A stretch of DNA of 64,000 bases from Oxalobacteraceae bacterium CAVE-383 (GTDB taxonomy: Bacteria > Pseudomonadota > Gammaproteobacteria > Burkholderiales > Burkholderiaceae_D), in contig REGP01000003.1 in NCBI GenBank assembly GCA_004134995.1, positions 1-64,000 of the forward strand, written 5' to 3'. The notes beneath the pieces are model-generated. The model was not told the DNA's origin. It saw only the letters and a list, made by a program, of their open reading frames with translations, and ran no database searches. Position numbers and translations under genes: made by a program. The first letter of the stretch is position 1; each line of letters starts with the position of its first letter. Positions 43,279 through 50,446 of this stretch are shown here, piece by piece.

Positions 43279-43971
43279 ATGAGCAATTCTTTAGCTGATA
43301 TCCGCCGCGATTTCGAACGCGTCTCCCCTGAACTCGTCAAAAAAGCCGCCACCTTCGCTTCGTCGATCCTGGCCGACGTGGCCGGCCGCCGCGGCGCGAT
43401 GGACGGCCGTATCCAGCCGCTGGCCCATTCGTTCCGCATGGCCGGCCCTGCATTCACCATCGAAATCCGTCCGGGCGACAATCTGATGATCCACGCCGCG
43501 ATGGCGATGGCCAAGCCGGGCGATATCCTGGTGATCGACGGCAAGGCCGACAGCACCTGCGCACTGATGGGCTCGATCATGATCCACGCCTGCCAGAAAA
43601 TGGGTTTCGGCGGCGTGATCCTGGATGCCTCGCACCGCGATACCGAAGAACTGATCGAAATGGGCTTCCCGGTCTATTCGATCGGCGCCAACCCGAACGG
43701 TCCGACCAAGTACGTTCCGGGCCGCATCAACTGGCCGATTTCCTGCGGCGACATCGCCGTCAGTCCGGGCGACCTGATCGTCGGCGACGCTGATGGCGTC
43801 ACCGTGGTCGAGCGCGAAAAGGTGGCTTCGGTGCTGGACCTGGCGCAAGCCAAGTACGACGACGAGCAGAAGCGCCTGGCCGATATCGCTTCCGGCGCCG
43901 CGCTGCGTCCGAAGTGGCTGGAAGGCGCATTGCGCGCCGCCGGCGTGCTGGCCGAAGGCGAAGCGCTGTAA
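43279..43971 (+). CDS. RraA-family aldolase, LigK-like (4-carboxy-4-hydroxy-2-oxoadipate aldolase)
   Basis: A 230-residue protein of the RraA/HMG-aldolase fold. The active-site segment GGVILDASHRDTEEL carries the conserved Arg-Asp, and VSPGDLIVGDADGVTVV is the typical C-terminal signature. Enzymes of this group cleave 4-carboxy-4-hydroxy-2-oxoadipate to pyruvate and oxaloacetate, with Mg. It lies 29 bp after the LigJ-like gene, so the two final steps of the pathway are co-encoded. The C-terminal helix region is long, as in ligK-type rather than RraA proteins. Confidence 0.82.
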   Translation: MSNSLADIRRDFERVSPELVKKAATFASSILADVAGRRGAMDGRIQPLAHSFRMAGPAFTIEIRPGDNLMIHAAMAMAKPGDILVIDGKADSTCALMGSIMIHACQKMGFGGVILDASHRDTEELIEMGFPVYSIGANPNGPTKYVPGRINWPISCGDIAVSPGDLIVGDADGVTVVEREKVASVLDLAQAKYDDEQKRLADIASGAALRPKWLEGALRAAGVLAEGEAL

Positions 43972-44060
43972 GCGTTTGAATCGCCTCGGGAATTGAAATT
44001 TTGCATTGAATTTGAACATTTTGATACGCAAATAGTGTCAACCATCACTGGAGAGTAATT

Positions 44061-45227
44061 TTGGAAAAAGTACGCGCAGCAGTTAAAACCGGCCCAAGCA
44101 AAATCGAAATGCGGGAATTCCCGATGCCGGAAATTCCAGAGGACGGCGACTCGGCCCTGATGAAGATCGAAGTTGCCGGCATCTGCGGCACCGACGTCAA
44201 GATGTACAAGGAAGAACTGAAGACCGGCGGCCCGGTCATCATGGGTCACGAAAACATCGGCGTGATCGTCAAGGCCGGCAAGGAATTCACGGCGCGCAAG
44301 GGCTTCAAGGTCGGCGATCGCGTTTTCGTCGAACATTACGTCGCCTGCGGCAAGTGCGAATGGTGTCATTCGGGCGAATACCGCCACTGCGAAAACACCG
44401 ACTGGCGCTCGAACCCGGACGGCATCCGCTACGGCTACTCGACATCGGACAAGCCGCCGCACCTGTGGGGCGGTTTTGCCGAATACATGTATCTGCCATG
44501 GAACGCCGTCGTGCACAAAGTGCCGGACGGCATGACGCCTGAGCGCGCCGGCCTGGTTACGCCTATGGCCAACGGCATCGAATGGGCATTGTTCGATTCG
44601 AAGGTCGGCTACAACTCGGTGGTGCTGATCCAGGGTCCTGGCCAGCAAGGCCTGTCGCAAGTGGTTGCCTGCAAACAAGCCGGCGCCAAGCTGATCATCG
44701 TCACCGGCACCACCAAGGATGCCGCGCGTTTTGAAGTGGCCAAGAAACTGGGCGCCGATGTCACCATCGACGTGCAAACGGAAAACCCGCTGGAACGCAT
44801 CATGGAAGTCACCGGCGGCTACGGCGTCGATGTCTCCCTCGATTGCACCGCCGGCGCGGGCACCGCGGCGATCCTGCTGGGCGTGGAAGCGATGAAGCGC
44901 AAGGGCGGCACACTGCTGATCCAGGGTGAAATGTCGGAATTCCCGAACTTCCCGATCGGTAAAGTGACTGTCAAGTACATCACCATCAAGAGCGCGCGCG
45001 GCCACAGCTACAAGGCTTGCGAACTGGCCCTGGAGCAACTGGCGTCGAAGCGTTTCCCGCTGGATCTGCTGACCACCCACCGCTTCCGCCTGGACGAAGT
45101 CGAGAAGGCCATCAAGGCCGTGACCGGCGAAGGCGAAATCAAGGGCGCGGTGCACGTGTCGCTGATGCCATGGCGCACCGTGGAAGACAGCGAAAAAGAC
45201 GCAGCGAAGGCGGCTGCGGCAGCCTGA
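44061..45227 (+). CDS. Zinc-dependent alcohol dehydrogenase family protein
   Basis: A 388-residue medium-chain dehydrogenase. Catalytic zinc ligands: ICGTDVKMYK and MGHENIG. The structural zinc loop is ACGKCEWCHSGEYRHC. The NAD fold is VLIQGPGQQGLSQVVACKQAG, a variant of the usual GxGxxG. An Ala/Lys-rich tail ends the protein. It oxidises an alcohol or hydroxyacid intermediate (inference). The start is TTG at 44061 with GGAGAG upstream. Its stop overlaps the CobW start (TGATG), coupling the enzyme to a metal-chaperone-like protein, perhaps its zinc supplier. Confidence 0.82.
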   Translation: MEKVRAAVKTGPSKIEMREFPMPEIPEDGDSALMKIEVAGICGTDVKMYKEELKTGGPVIMGHENIGVIVKAGKEFTARKGFKVGDRVFVEHYVACGKCEWCHSGEYRHCENTDWRSNPDGIRYGYSTSDKPPHLWGGFAEYMYLPWNAVVHKVPDGMTPERAGLVTPMANGIEWALFDSKVGYNSVVLIQGPGQQGLSQVVACKQAGAKLIIVTGTTKDAARFEVAKKLGADVTIDVQTENPLERIMEVTGGYGVDVSLDCTAGAGTAAILLGVEAMKRKGGTLLIQGEMSEFPNFPIGKVTVKYITIKSARGHSYKACELALEQLASKRFPLDLLTTHRFRLDEVEKAIKAVTGEGEIKGAVHVSLMPWRTVEDSEKDAAKAAAAA

Positions 45228-46444
45228 TGAGCGCCGCCAACGAAGCCGTCGTCAAGACCGAAGCCGGAGCCGCAGACGCGGCGCCGGCCGTGCGGATTCC
45301 GGTCACGGTGCTGACCGGCTATCTGGGCGCCGGCAAGACGACGCTGCTCAACCGCATATTGTCGGAGGACCATGGCCGGCGCTATGCGGTGATCGTCAAC
45401 GAGTTCGGGGAAATCGGCATCGACAACGATCTGATCCTGAACTCCGACGAAGAGCTGTTCGAAATGAGCAACGGCTGCATCTGCTGCACCGTGCGCGGCG
45501 ATCTGATCCGCACGCTGCACGGGCTGCTGGAAAAGGCTGAGGGGGCCGAGGGAGCCGGGGGCGGCAATTTCGACGCGATCATCGTCGAAACTACCGGCCT
45601 GGCCGATCCGGGTCCGGTGGCGCAGACGTTTTTCGTCGATCCCTTCCTGCAGGCCAGGACGGTGCTCGATTCGGTGACCACGGTGGTCGACGCCAAGCAT
45701 ATCCTGCTGCGCCTGGCCGATAGCCGCGAAGCCGTTGAACAAGTGGCATTCGCCGACCAGATCGTGCTGAACAAGACCGAACTGGTGGACGAGCAGGCAT
45801 TGCGCGAAGTCGAGACGCGCCTGCGCAAGATCAATCCGCTGGCGCCGATACATCGTGCGCAGCGCTCCAACGTGGCGCTGGATAAAGTGCTGGCGCGCGG
45901 CGGTTTCGATATTGAGCGTATCATCTCGCTGGAACCGGATTTCCTGAATCCGGCGCATGGCGAAGCGGGCCATGTGCATGACGAACACTGCGGCCATGAC
46001 CATCACGATCATGGGCACGTGCATGATGAGCATTGCGGCCACGATCATGACGATCACGGCCATGCGCATGAAGACAAACACGGGCACGGGCATGAGGCGA
46101 AGCAGCCGCATGCACAGTACGACCACGAGCACGACAGCGGCATCGACAGCATCGGCCTCACGTCGCACACGCCGATGGACCCGACCCGCATCAGCCTGTG
46201 GCTGAACGCGCTGATCGCCAGCAAGGGCGCGGACATCCTGCGCGCCAAGGGCATCATCGACGTCAAGGACGAGCCGCGGCGGCTGGTGTTCCAATCGGTG
46301 CACATGGTGCTGGAAGGCGACTTGCAGCAGCCGTGGAAGCCATCGGAGCCGCGTTACAGCAGACTGGTATTCATTGGACGCAACCTGGACAAGGATGCGC
46401 TGCGCGCAGGCTTTGAGTCCTGTATTTCGGAAAGGAGCGCATGA
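45227..46444 (+). CDS. CobW/P47K family metal-chaperone GTPase (intact copy)
   Basis: A 405-residue COG0523 GTPase. Walker A is LTGYLGAGKTTLLNRIL, the switch segment VNEFGEIGIDNDL, the metal motif GCICCTVRGDL, Walker B IIVETTGLADPGP and the guanine motif NKTELVD. A His-rich linker of about 60 residues (repeated HDEHCGHDH units) separates the GTPase domain from the CobW C-terminal domain (GADILRAKGIIDVKD). Family members deliver Zn or Co to client enzymes; the gene overlaps both the zinc dehydrogenase upstream and the FtsZ-like gene downstream by ATGA-type junctions, so all three should be made together. Confidence 0.88.
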   Translation: MSAANEAVVKTEAGAADAAPAVRIPVTVLTGYLGAGKTTLLNRILSEDHGRRYAVIVNEFGEIGIDNDLILNSDEELFEMSNGCICCTVRGDLIRTLHGLLEKAEGAEGAGGGNFDAIIVETTGLADPGPVAQTFFVDPFLQARTVLDSVTTVVDAKHILLRLADSREAVEQVAFADQIVLNKTELVDEQALREVETRLRKINPLAPIHRAQRSNVALDKVLARGGFDIERIISLEPDFLNPAHGEAGHVHDEHCGHDHHDHGHVHDEHCGHDHDDHGHAHEDKHGHGHEAKQPHAQYDHEHDSGIDSIGLTSHTPMDPTRISLWLNALIASKGADILRAKGIIDVKDEPRRLVFQSVHMVLEGDLQQPWKPSEPRYSRLVFIGRNLDKDALRAGFESCISERSA

Positions 46445-46896
46445 TGGAAAAGACATACGACGCCGTCGACATTTCAAGCTGTGCCATTGCGATCACCGAT
46501 ACCCGCTATCGCATCGACAGCCCCAATTCGCAGCGCCGCTTCATTGAAGTGGTGGGCCTCGGCACCGGCGGCGAGCAAGTCGCGCGCATGGTCGAGGCGC
46601 GCGGACTGGCCGATGTGCATGTGGTGATACCGGACGCCAATCGCGCCCTGCAACTGCTGGACGGCACCGACATGCTGTTCATCATTACCTGCGATGGCGA
46701 CGACGTCAGCCTGGCGCCGGTTTTCAAGCAGGCGGCGCGCAAGCTCGGCGTGCAGATCACGGGCATCTTCATTCATGACCCGGCATTGAAGCCGGAGCCG
46801 GTCAGCTTTGCCGCGCTCAGGGCCTCGTCGGATATCCTGGTGATTGCCTCGAGCGAGGACTATGCGATCGACATGTTGATTCAGCTTGGTGCTTAA
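46441..46896 (+). CDS. Short FtsZ-like domain protein
   Basis: A 151-residue protein resembling the N-terminal half of FtsZ. IEVVGLGTGGEQVARMVEA aligns with the FtsZ start IKVIGVGGGG..., and GTDMLFIITCDGDDVSLAPV aligns with the FtsZ stretch ADMVFVTAGEGGGTGTGAAPV. VFKQAARKLGVQITGIFI continues the match. The tubulin signature GGGTGTG is replaced by DGDDVSL and the C-terminal polymerisation domain is missing, so it is unlikely to form filaments or bind GTP in the usual way. It overlaps the CobW stop by 4 bp (ATGA), suggesting a linked role in metal-protein maturation. The function is unknown. Confidence 0.65.
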   Translation: MMEKTYDAVDISSCAIAITDTRYRIDSPNSQRRFIEVVGLGTGGEQVARMVEARGLADVHVVIPDANRALQLLDGTDMLFIITCDGDDVSLAPVFKQAARKLGVQITGIFIHDPALKPEPVSFAALRASSDILVIASSEDYAIDMLIQLGA

Positions 46897-46995
46897 TTGT
46901 TATAAAGCCAATTTATTTCTAGAAATATTTCATATTTAACGATATTAATTTTTAATCATTCTTAAATCGTATATCACTTATCGAAAGTCTAAATT

Positions 46996-47008
46996 GGACG
47001 CTGGTTCC
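46996..47008 (+). promoter_or_regulatory. Partial IclR-type operator and hairpin before the small gene
   Basis: Only the first two boxes (GGACG / GTTCC, 3-nt spacer) are kept. Directly after them a 9-bp inverted repeat, GAGAGTTAT (47010-47018) with ATAACTCTC (47034-47042), could form a leader hairpin just before the ribosome site. The AT-rich region 46897-46995 shows nothing else. Confidence 0.35.
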
Positions 47009-47057
47009 GGAGAGTTATATATTGCATAGCAACATAACTCTCTTTACTGGAACTGAA

Positions 47058-47270
47058 ATGTCTGCCGTCCTTACCTCCCCATTCCGCACTGAATTCTTCC
47101 CTAAAGCCGACCGTGCACCACGTTCGCGTCCTCCGGTTCAGAAATCGAACGCGAATGTGGCAGCCACTGCTGTCGCAGCCGGCCCGGTGACTACCGCTGC
47201 CGAAGAGCGCGGCCAATTCGCGCAGGTCAATGTGGCCGCCCGCAACCAATGGCTGCTCTGGGTCTTCTGA
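47058..47270 (+). CDS. Small protein, unrecognised
   Basis: A 70-codon frame from ATG at 47058 (GGAAC six bases upstream) with a low-complexity Ala/Val-rich middle (NVAATAVAAGPVTTAAEE) and an aromatic C-terminus ending NQWLLWVF. It has its own operator-like site, a leader hairpin and a downstream terminator, all of which support a real transcription unit. The hydrophobic end could touch the membrane. No family is recognised. Confidence 0.45.
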   Translation: MSAVLTSPFRTEFFPKADRAPRSRPPVQKSNANVAATAVAAGPVTTAAEERGQFAQVNVAARNQWLLWVF

Positions 47271-47318
47271 TTGCTGTTCTTCGGCAAGCGGTCTTGATCG
47301 CTTTCTCCGCATCGTCGC

Positions 47319-47352
47319 AACGGCGCCCGGCAATTTGCCCGGCGCCGTTTTG
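47319..47352 (+). terminator. Terminator-like hairpin after the small gene
   Basis: A stem of AACGGCGCC with GGCGCCGTT (9 bp) around a short inner region, followed by TTTT. It ends 82 bp after the small gene and precedes the molybdenum hydroxylase promoter. Confidence 0.6.
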
Positions 47353-47430
47353 ACATCAAAATCCCTTCTTTTCGCGATGCCGCGATCCGTATTTTCCCTT
47401 GCAATTCCATTTACGATATTTCTGATATAT

Positions 47431-47455
47431 GGAACGCTGTTTCGCATAGTTTCCT
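47431..47455 (+). promoter_or_regulatory. Putative IclR-type composite operator upstream of the molybdenum hydroxylase
   Basis: Boxes GGAAC / GTTTC clear, third box TTCCT degenerate, spacers 3 and 7 nt. It lies 77 bp before the iron-sulfur subunit start. Confidence 0.5.
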
Positions 47456-47532
47456 TATTGTGAGATTTGTGATTAGATGCTGGATTGAGGTGCATTCCGA
47501 TCAAGAAACGATCAAGAAAACAGGAGACAGAC

Positions 47533-48012
47533 ATGGCTAAATATGGCTTTACCGTGAACGGTAAAAAGGTATCGGTGGACGCGGATCCGGCGATGCCGCT
47601 GTTATATGCGCTGCGCGACGATCTGAAGATGGATAATCCCAAATTCGGTTGCGGTCTGGCCCAATGCGGCGCCTGTACCGTGCACCTGAACGGCGGCGCC
47701 ACGCGCTCCTGCGTGTTGCCGGTATCGGCGATCCAGGGCCAGAACGTCACCACCATCACCGGCCTCGGCACCGAAGCCAGGCCGCATCCGCTGCAAACCG
47801 CGTATATCGAAGAGCAAGTGCCGCAATGCGGTTACTGCATCAACGGCTGGATGATGACCGGCGCGGCGCTGCTGGAACAGAATCCGAATGCTTCCGACGC
47901 GGAAATCCGCGAAGCGCTGTCCGGCCTGAAGTGCCGCTGCGGCACCCATCTGGCCATCCTGCGCGCCATCAAGCGCGCCCAGGCGGCAATGAAACAAGGA
48001 GTGTCAGCATGA
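47533..48012 (+). CDS. [2Fe-2S] subunit of a molybdenum hydroxylase (isoquinoline 1-oxidoreductase alpha type)
   Basis: A 159-residue protein with the two iron-sulfur sites of the xanthine oxidase family: the plant-type cluster FGCGLAQCGACTVHLNGG with its last Cys in RSCVLPV, and the helical-domain cluster QCGYCINGWMM with LKCRCGTH. It passes electrons from the molybdenum centre of the large subunit, whose gene overlaps its stop (ATGA). The start at 47533 with GGAGACAGAC is preferred to the upstream in-frame ATG at 47485. Confidence 0.9.
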   Translation: MAKYGFTVNGKKVSVDADPAMPLLYALRDDLKMDNPKFGCGLAQCGACTVHLNGGATRSCVLPVSAIQGQNVTTITGLGTEARPHPLQTAYIEEQVPQCGYCINGWMMTGAALLEQNPNASDAEIREALSGLKCRCGTHLAILRAIKRAQAAMKQGVSA

Positions 48013-50309
48013 GCGCCGAACTCGGGGTATCGATGAAGCGCCGCCAGTTTCTGGTGGCTTCGGGCGCCTTGGTGGTATGCGCCGCCGCGCCATGGGAAGT
48101 ACAGGCCGCGACCAAGCCGTTGCCGCAAGTCGGCAGCGCCGCCATTCCATTGAAGCCGACGCTGGATCCGGTGGAGCTCGATTCGTGGGTCGCGATCCTG
48201 CCGGACGGCAGCGTGAACGCCTATTTCGGCAAGGTCGATCTGGGCCAGGGGCTGGAAGTCGGCATTGCGCAGATCGTTGCCGATGAGCTCGACGTGCGCT
48301 ACGAAAAAGTGCATGTGCTGATGGGCGACACCAACGTCGCCATCAATCAGGGCGGCGCTTCCAGTGCGCTGGGCATCGCCGCCGGCGCCAAGCCGATGCG
48401 CAATGCCGCCGCCGAAGCGCGCCGCCTGATGGTGGCCATGGCTTCCGAAAAACTGAATGTGCCGGTCGATCAACTGGCGGTCTACGACGGCCTAGTGGCG
48501 CCGCGCGACAATCCGTCCCGCGGCGTGACATACGCCGATCTGATCGGCGGCAAATACTTCAATTCCAAGGTCAAATGGAATGAGAAGGAAGGCAACGAGC
48601 TGTACATCGAAGGCAAGGCCAAGCCGAAATCGTACAAGGATTACAAAGTGGTCGGGCAGTCGTTCCCGCGCAACGACGTGGCGTGGAAGGCATTCGGCAC
48701 CGACGGATTCGTCAGCGACGTGCGCGTGCCCAATATGCTGCATGCGCGCATGGTGCGCACGCCGCATGCGGGCAGCACGATCGTCAAGGTCGATGCGTCC
48801 TCGATCGCCGGCATCAAGGGCGCGCGCGTGATCCAGGACAAGAATTTCCTGGCCGTGGTCGCCGAAAAGGAATGGGACGCCGTGCGCGGCGCGCAGATGC
48901 TGCAGGTGCAGTGGAGCGAACCGGTCAATCCGTTCCCGCCGCAGGAAAAACTGTACGACCACATCCGCGGCGCCAAGGTGGTCAAGCGCGATGAAGAAGT
49001 CAAGAAGGGCGACGCCAGGAAAATCCTGAACGATCCGGGCGCCTATAAAATGGTCGAGGCCGAATACCATTGGCCGTTCCAGTCGCACGCCAGCATGGGG
49101 CCGTCCTGCGCGGTGGCCGATGTCAAAAAGGACCAGGTCACCATCTGGACCGGTTCGCAGAAGCCGCACTATGCGCGCGACGGCATCGCCAATCTGCTCA
49201 AAATGAAGCCGGAACAGGTGCATGCGATCTGGGTGGTCGGCGCCGGCTCGTACGGCCGCAACGATGCGGGCGATGCCGTGATCGACGCGGCATGGCTGTC
49301 GAAGCTGACCGGCCGTCCGGTGCGCGTGCAGGGCATGCGCCGCGACGGCACCGGTTGGGACCCGAAGGCGCCGGCCTCGATCCATCGCGGCCGCGCCGCG
49401 CTGGATGCCGACGGCAAGGTGGTGGCCTACGAATTCAACGCCAAGGGATTCTCGCGTTCGAACATCAACAGCAATGAATCCTATCCGGGCGACAGCCTGG
49501 CCGGCATGGAAATGGGCGCCGCGCTGAAACCGGGCAATACCTTCGGCGTGCCGGCCGAAGCCTATACCTTCGAAAACAAATCGATGGCATGGGAAACCAT
49601 TGCGCCGCTGCTGGACCGCGCCTCGCCGCTGCGCACCGCGCACATGCGCGATCCGGTCGGTCCGCAAACGCATTTCGCCAGCGAGCAGTTCATCGATGAA
49701 ATCGCGGTCGCCGCCAAGACCGATTCGGTCGCATTCCGCCTGAAAAACCTGAAGGACGGGCGCGACAAGGCCATCATCAAGGCCATCGCCGACAAATCGG
49801 GCTGGCAGCCGGCCGTCGCGCCGCGCAAGCTGCGCGACGGCGATCTCATGCTGGGCCGCGGCATTGCCTATGCGCAGCGCAGCGGCACCTTTGTCGCGGT
49901 GATTTCGGAGATTGAAGTCAATCCGAAGAGCGGCCGCATCTGGGTCCGCAAATTCACCGTCGGCCATGATTGCGGCATCGTCGTCAATCCGCGCCAGTTG
50001 CATAACGTGATCGAGGGCGCGCTGATCCAGGGCATGTCGCGCGGCATGTTCGAGGAGGTGCATTTCACGCCGGACATGGTCAGCAGCGTGGACTGGATGA
50101 CTTACCGCATCGTGGACATGACGGATATCCCGGGCCAAGTCGATATCGTCATGCTGAACCGTCCCGAAGCGTCGCCGACCGGCGCCGCCGAAGCGACGTC
50201 GCGCGTGGTGCCGGCATCGCTGGCCAATGCCTTCTTCGACGCCACCGGCGTGCGCCTGCGCCGCGCGCCGCTGTCGCCGGAAAACGTGCTGGCCGCGCTC
50301 AAGGCCTGA
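48009..50309 (+). CDS. Molybdopterin-binding subunit of a molybdenum hydroxylase (isoquinoline 1-oxidoreductase beta type)
   Basis: A 766-residue large subunit. It starts with a Tat-type signal (KRRQFLVASGALVVCAA), so the enzyme is probably exported folded to the periplasm or membrane face, with the small subunit carried along. Further features: KVDLGQGLEVGIAQIVADEL, GGASSALGIAAG, and near the end the molybdenum-site Glu in GAAEATSRVVPASLANAFF, where most relatives read GxGE. Such enzymes hydroxylate N-heterocycles or oxidise aldehydes and usually pass electrons to cytochromes; no cytochrome gene is nearby. It closes the catabolic island: housekeeping genes start 138 bp later. Confidence 0.88.
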   Translation: MSAELGVSMKRRQFLVASGALVVCAAAPWEVQAATKPLPQVGSAAIPLKPTLDPVELDSWVAILPDGSVNAYFGKVDLGQGLEVGIAQIVADELDVRYEKVHVLMGDTNVAINQGGASSALGIAAGAKPMRNAAAEARRLMVAMASEKLNVPVDQLAVYDGLVAPRDNPSRGVTYADLIGGKYFNSKVKWNEKEGNELYIEGKAKPKSYKDYKVVGQSFPRNDVAWKAFGTDGFVSDVRVPNMLHARMVRTPHAGSTIVKVDASSIAGIKGARVIQDKNFLAVVAEKEWDAVRGAQMLQVQWSEPVNPFPPQEKLYDHIRGAKVVKRDEEVKKGDARKILNDPGAYKMVEAEYHWPFQSHASMGPSCAVADVKKDQVTIWTGSQKPHYARDGIANLLKMKPEQVHAIWVVGAGSYGRNDAGDAVIDAAWLSKLTGRPVRVQGMRRDGTGWDPKAPASIHRGRAALDADGKVVAYEFNAKGFSRSNINSNESYPGDSLAGMEMGAALKPGNTFGVPAEAYTFENKSMAWETIAPLLDRASPLRTAHMRDPVGPQTHFASEQFIDEIAVAAKTDSVAFRLKNLKDGRDKAIIKAIADKSGWQPAVAPRKLRDGDLMLGRGIAYAQRSGTFVAVISEIEVNPKSGRIWVRKFTVGHDCGIVVNPRQLHNVIEGALIQGMSRGMFEEVHFTPDMVSSVDWMTYRIVDMTDIPGQVDIVMLNRPEASPTGAAEATSRVVPASLANAFFDATGVRLRRAPLSPENVLAALKA

Positions 50310-50343
50310 CGCCCCGGCGTTTTGCCCGGCAATCGGTGGAACA

Positions 50344-50375
50344 CGGCGGAACACGGCGCAAGCCCTGTTCCGCCG
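50344..50375. other. Hairpin at the end of the catabolic island
   Basis: A perfect 10-bp inverted repeat (CGGCGGAACA with TGTTCCGCCG, 12-nt loop) lies 34 bp after the molybdenum subunit stop and has no clear T-run. It could act as a weak or Rho-assisted terminator. Confidence 0.5.
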
Positions 50376-50446
50376 AATTCATTTGAGGCCGGACGCCCAA
50401 TCGCGTTAGAATAGCCCCCTCCCCGTAACGACCCCAATGCATCCCC

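Noticed and set aside
45950-46140. Short repeated HDEHCGHDH-coding units as a possible CRISPR or tandem repeat
   Set aside because: These are in-frame His-rich codons inside the CobW gene; no spacer-repeat pattern exists. No CRISPR array was seen anywhere in the window.
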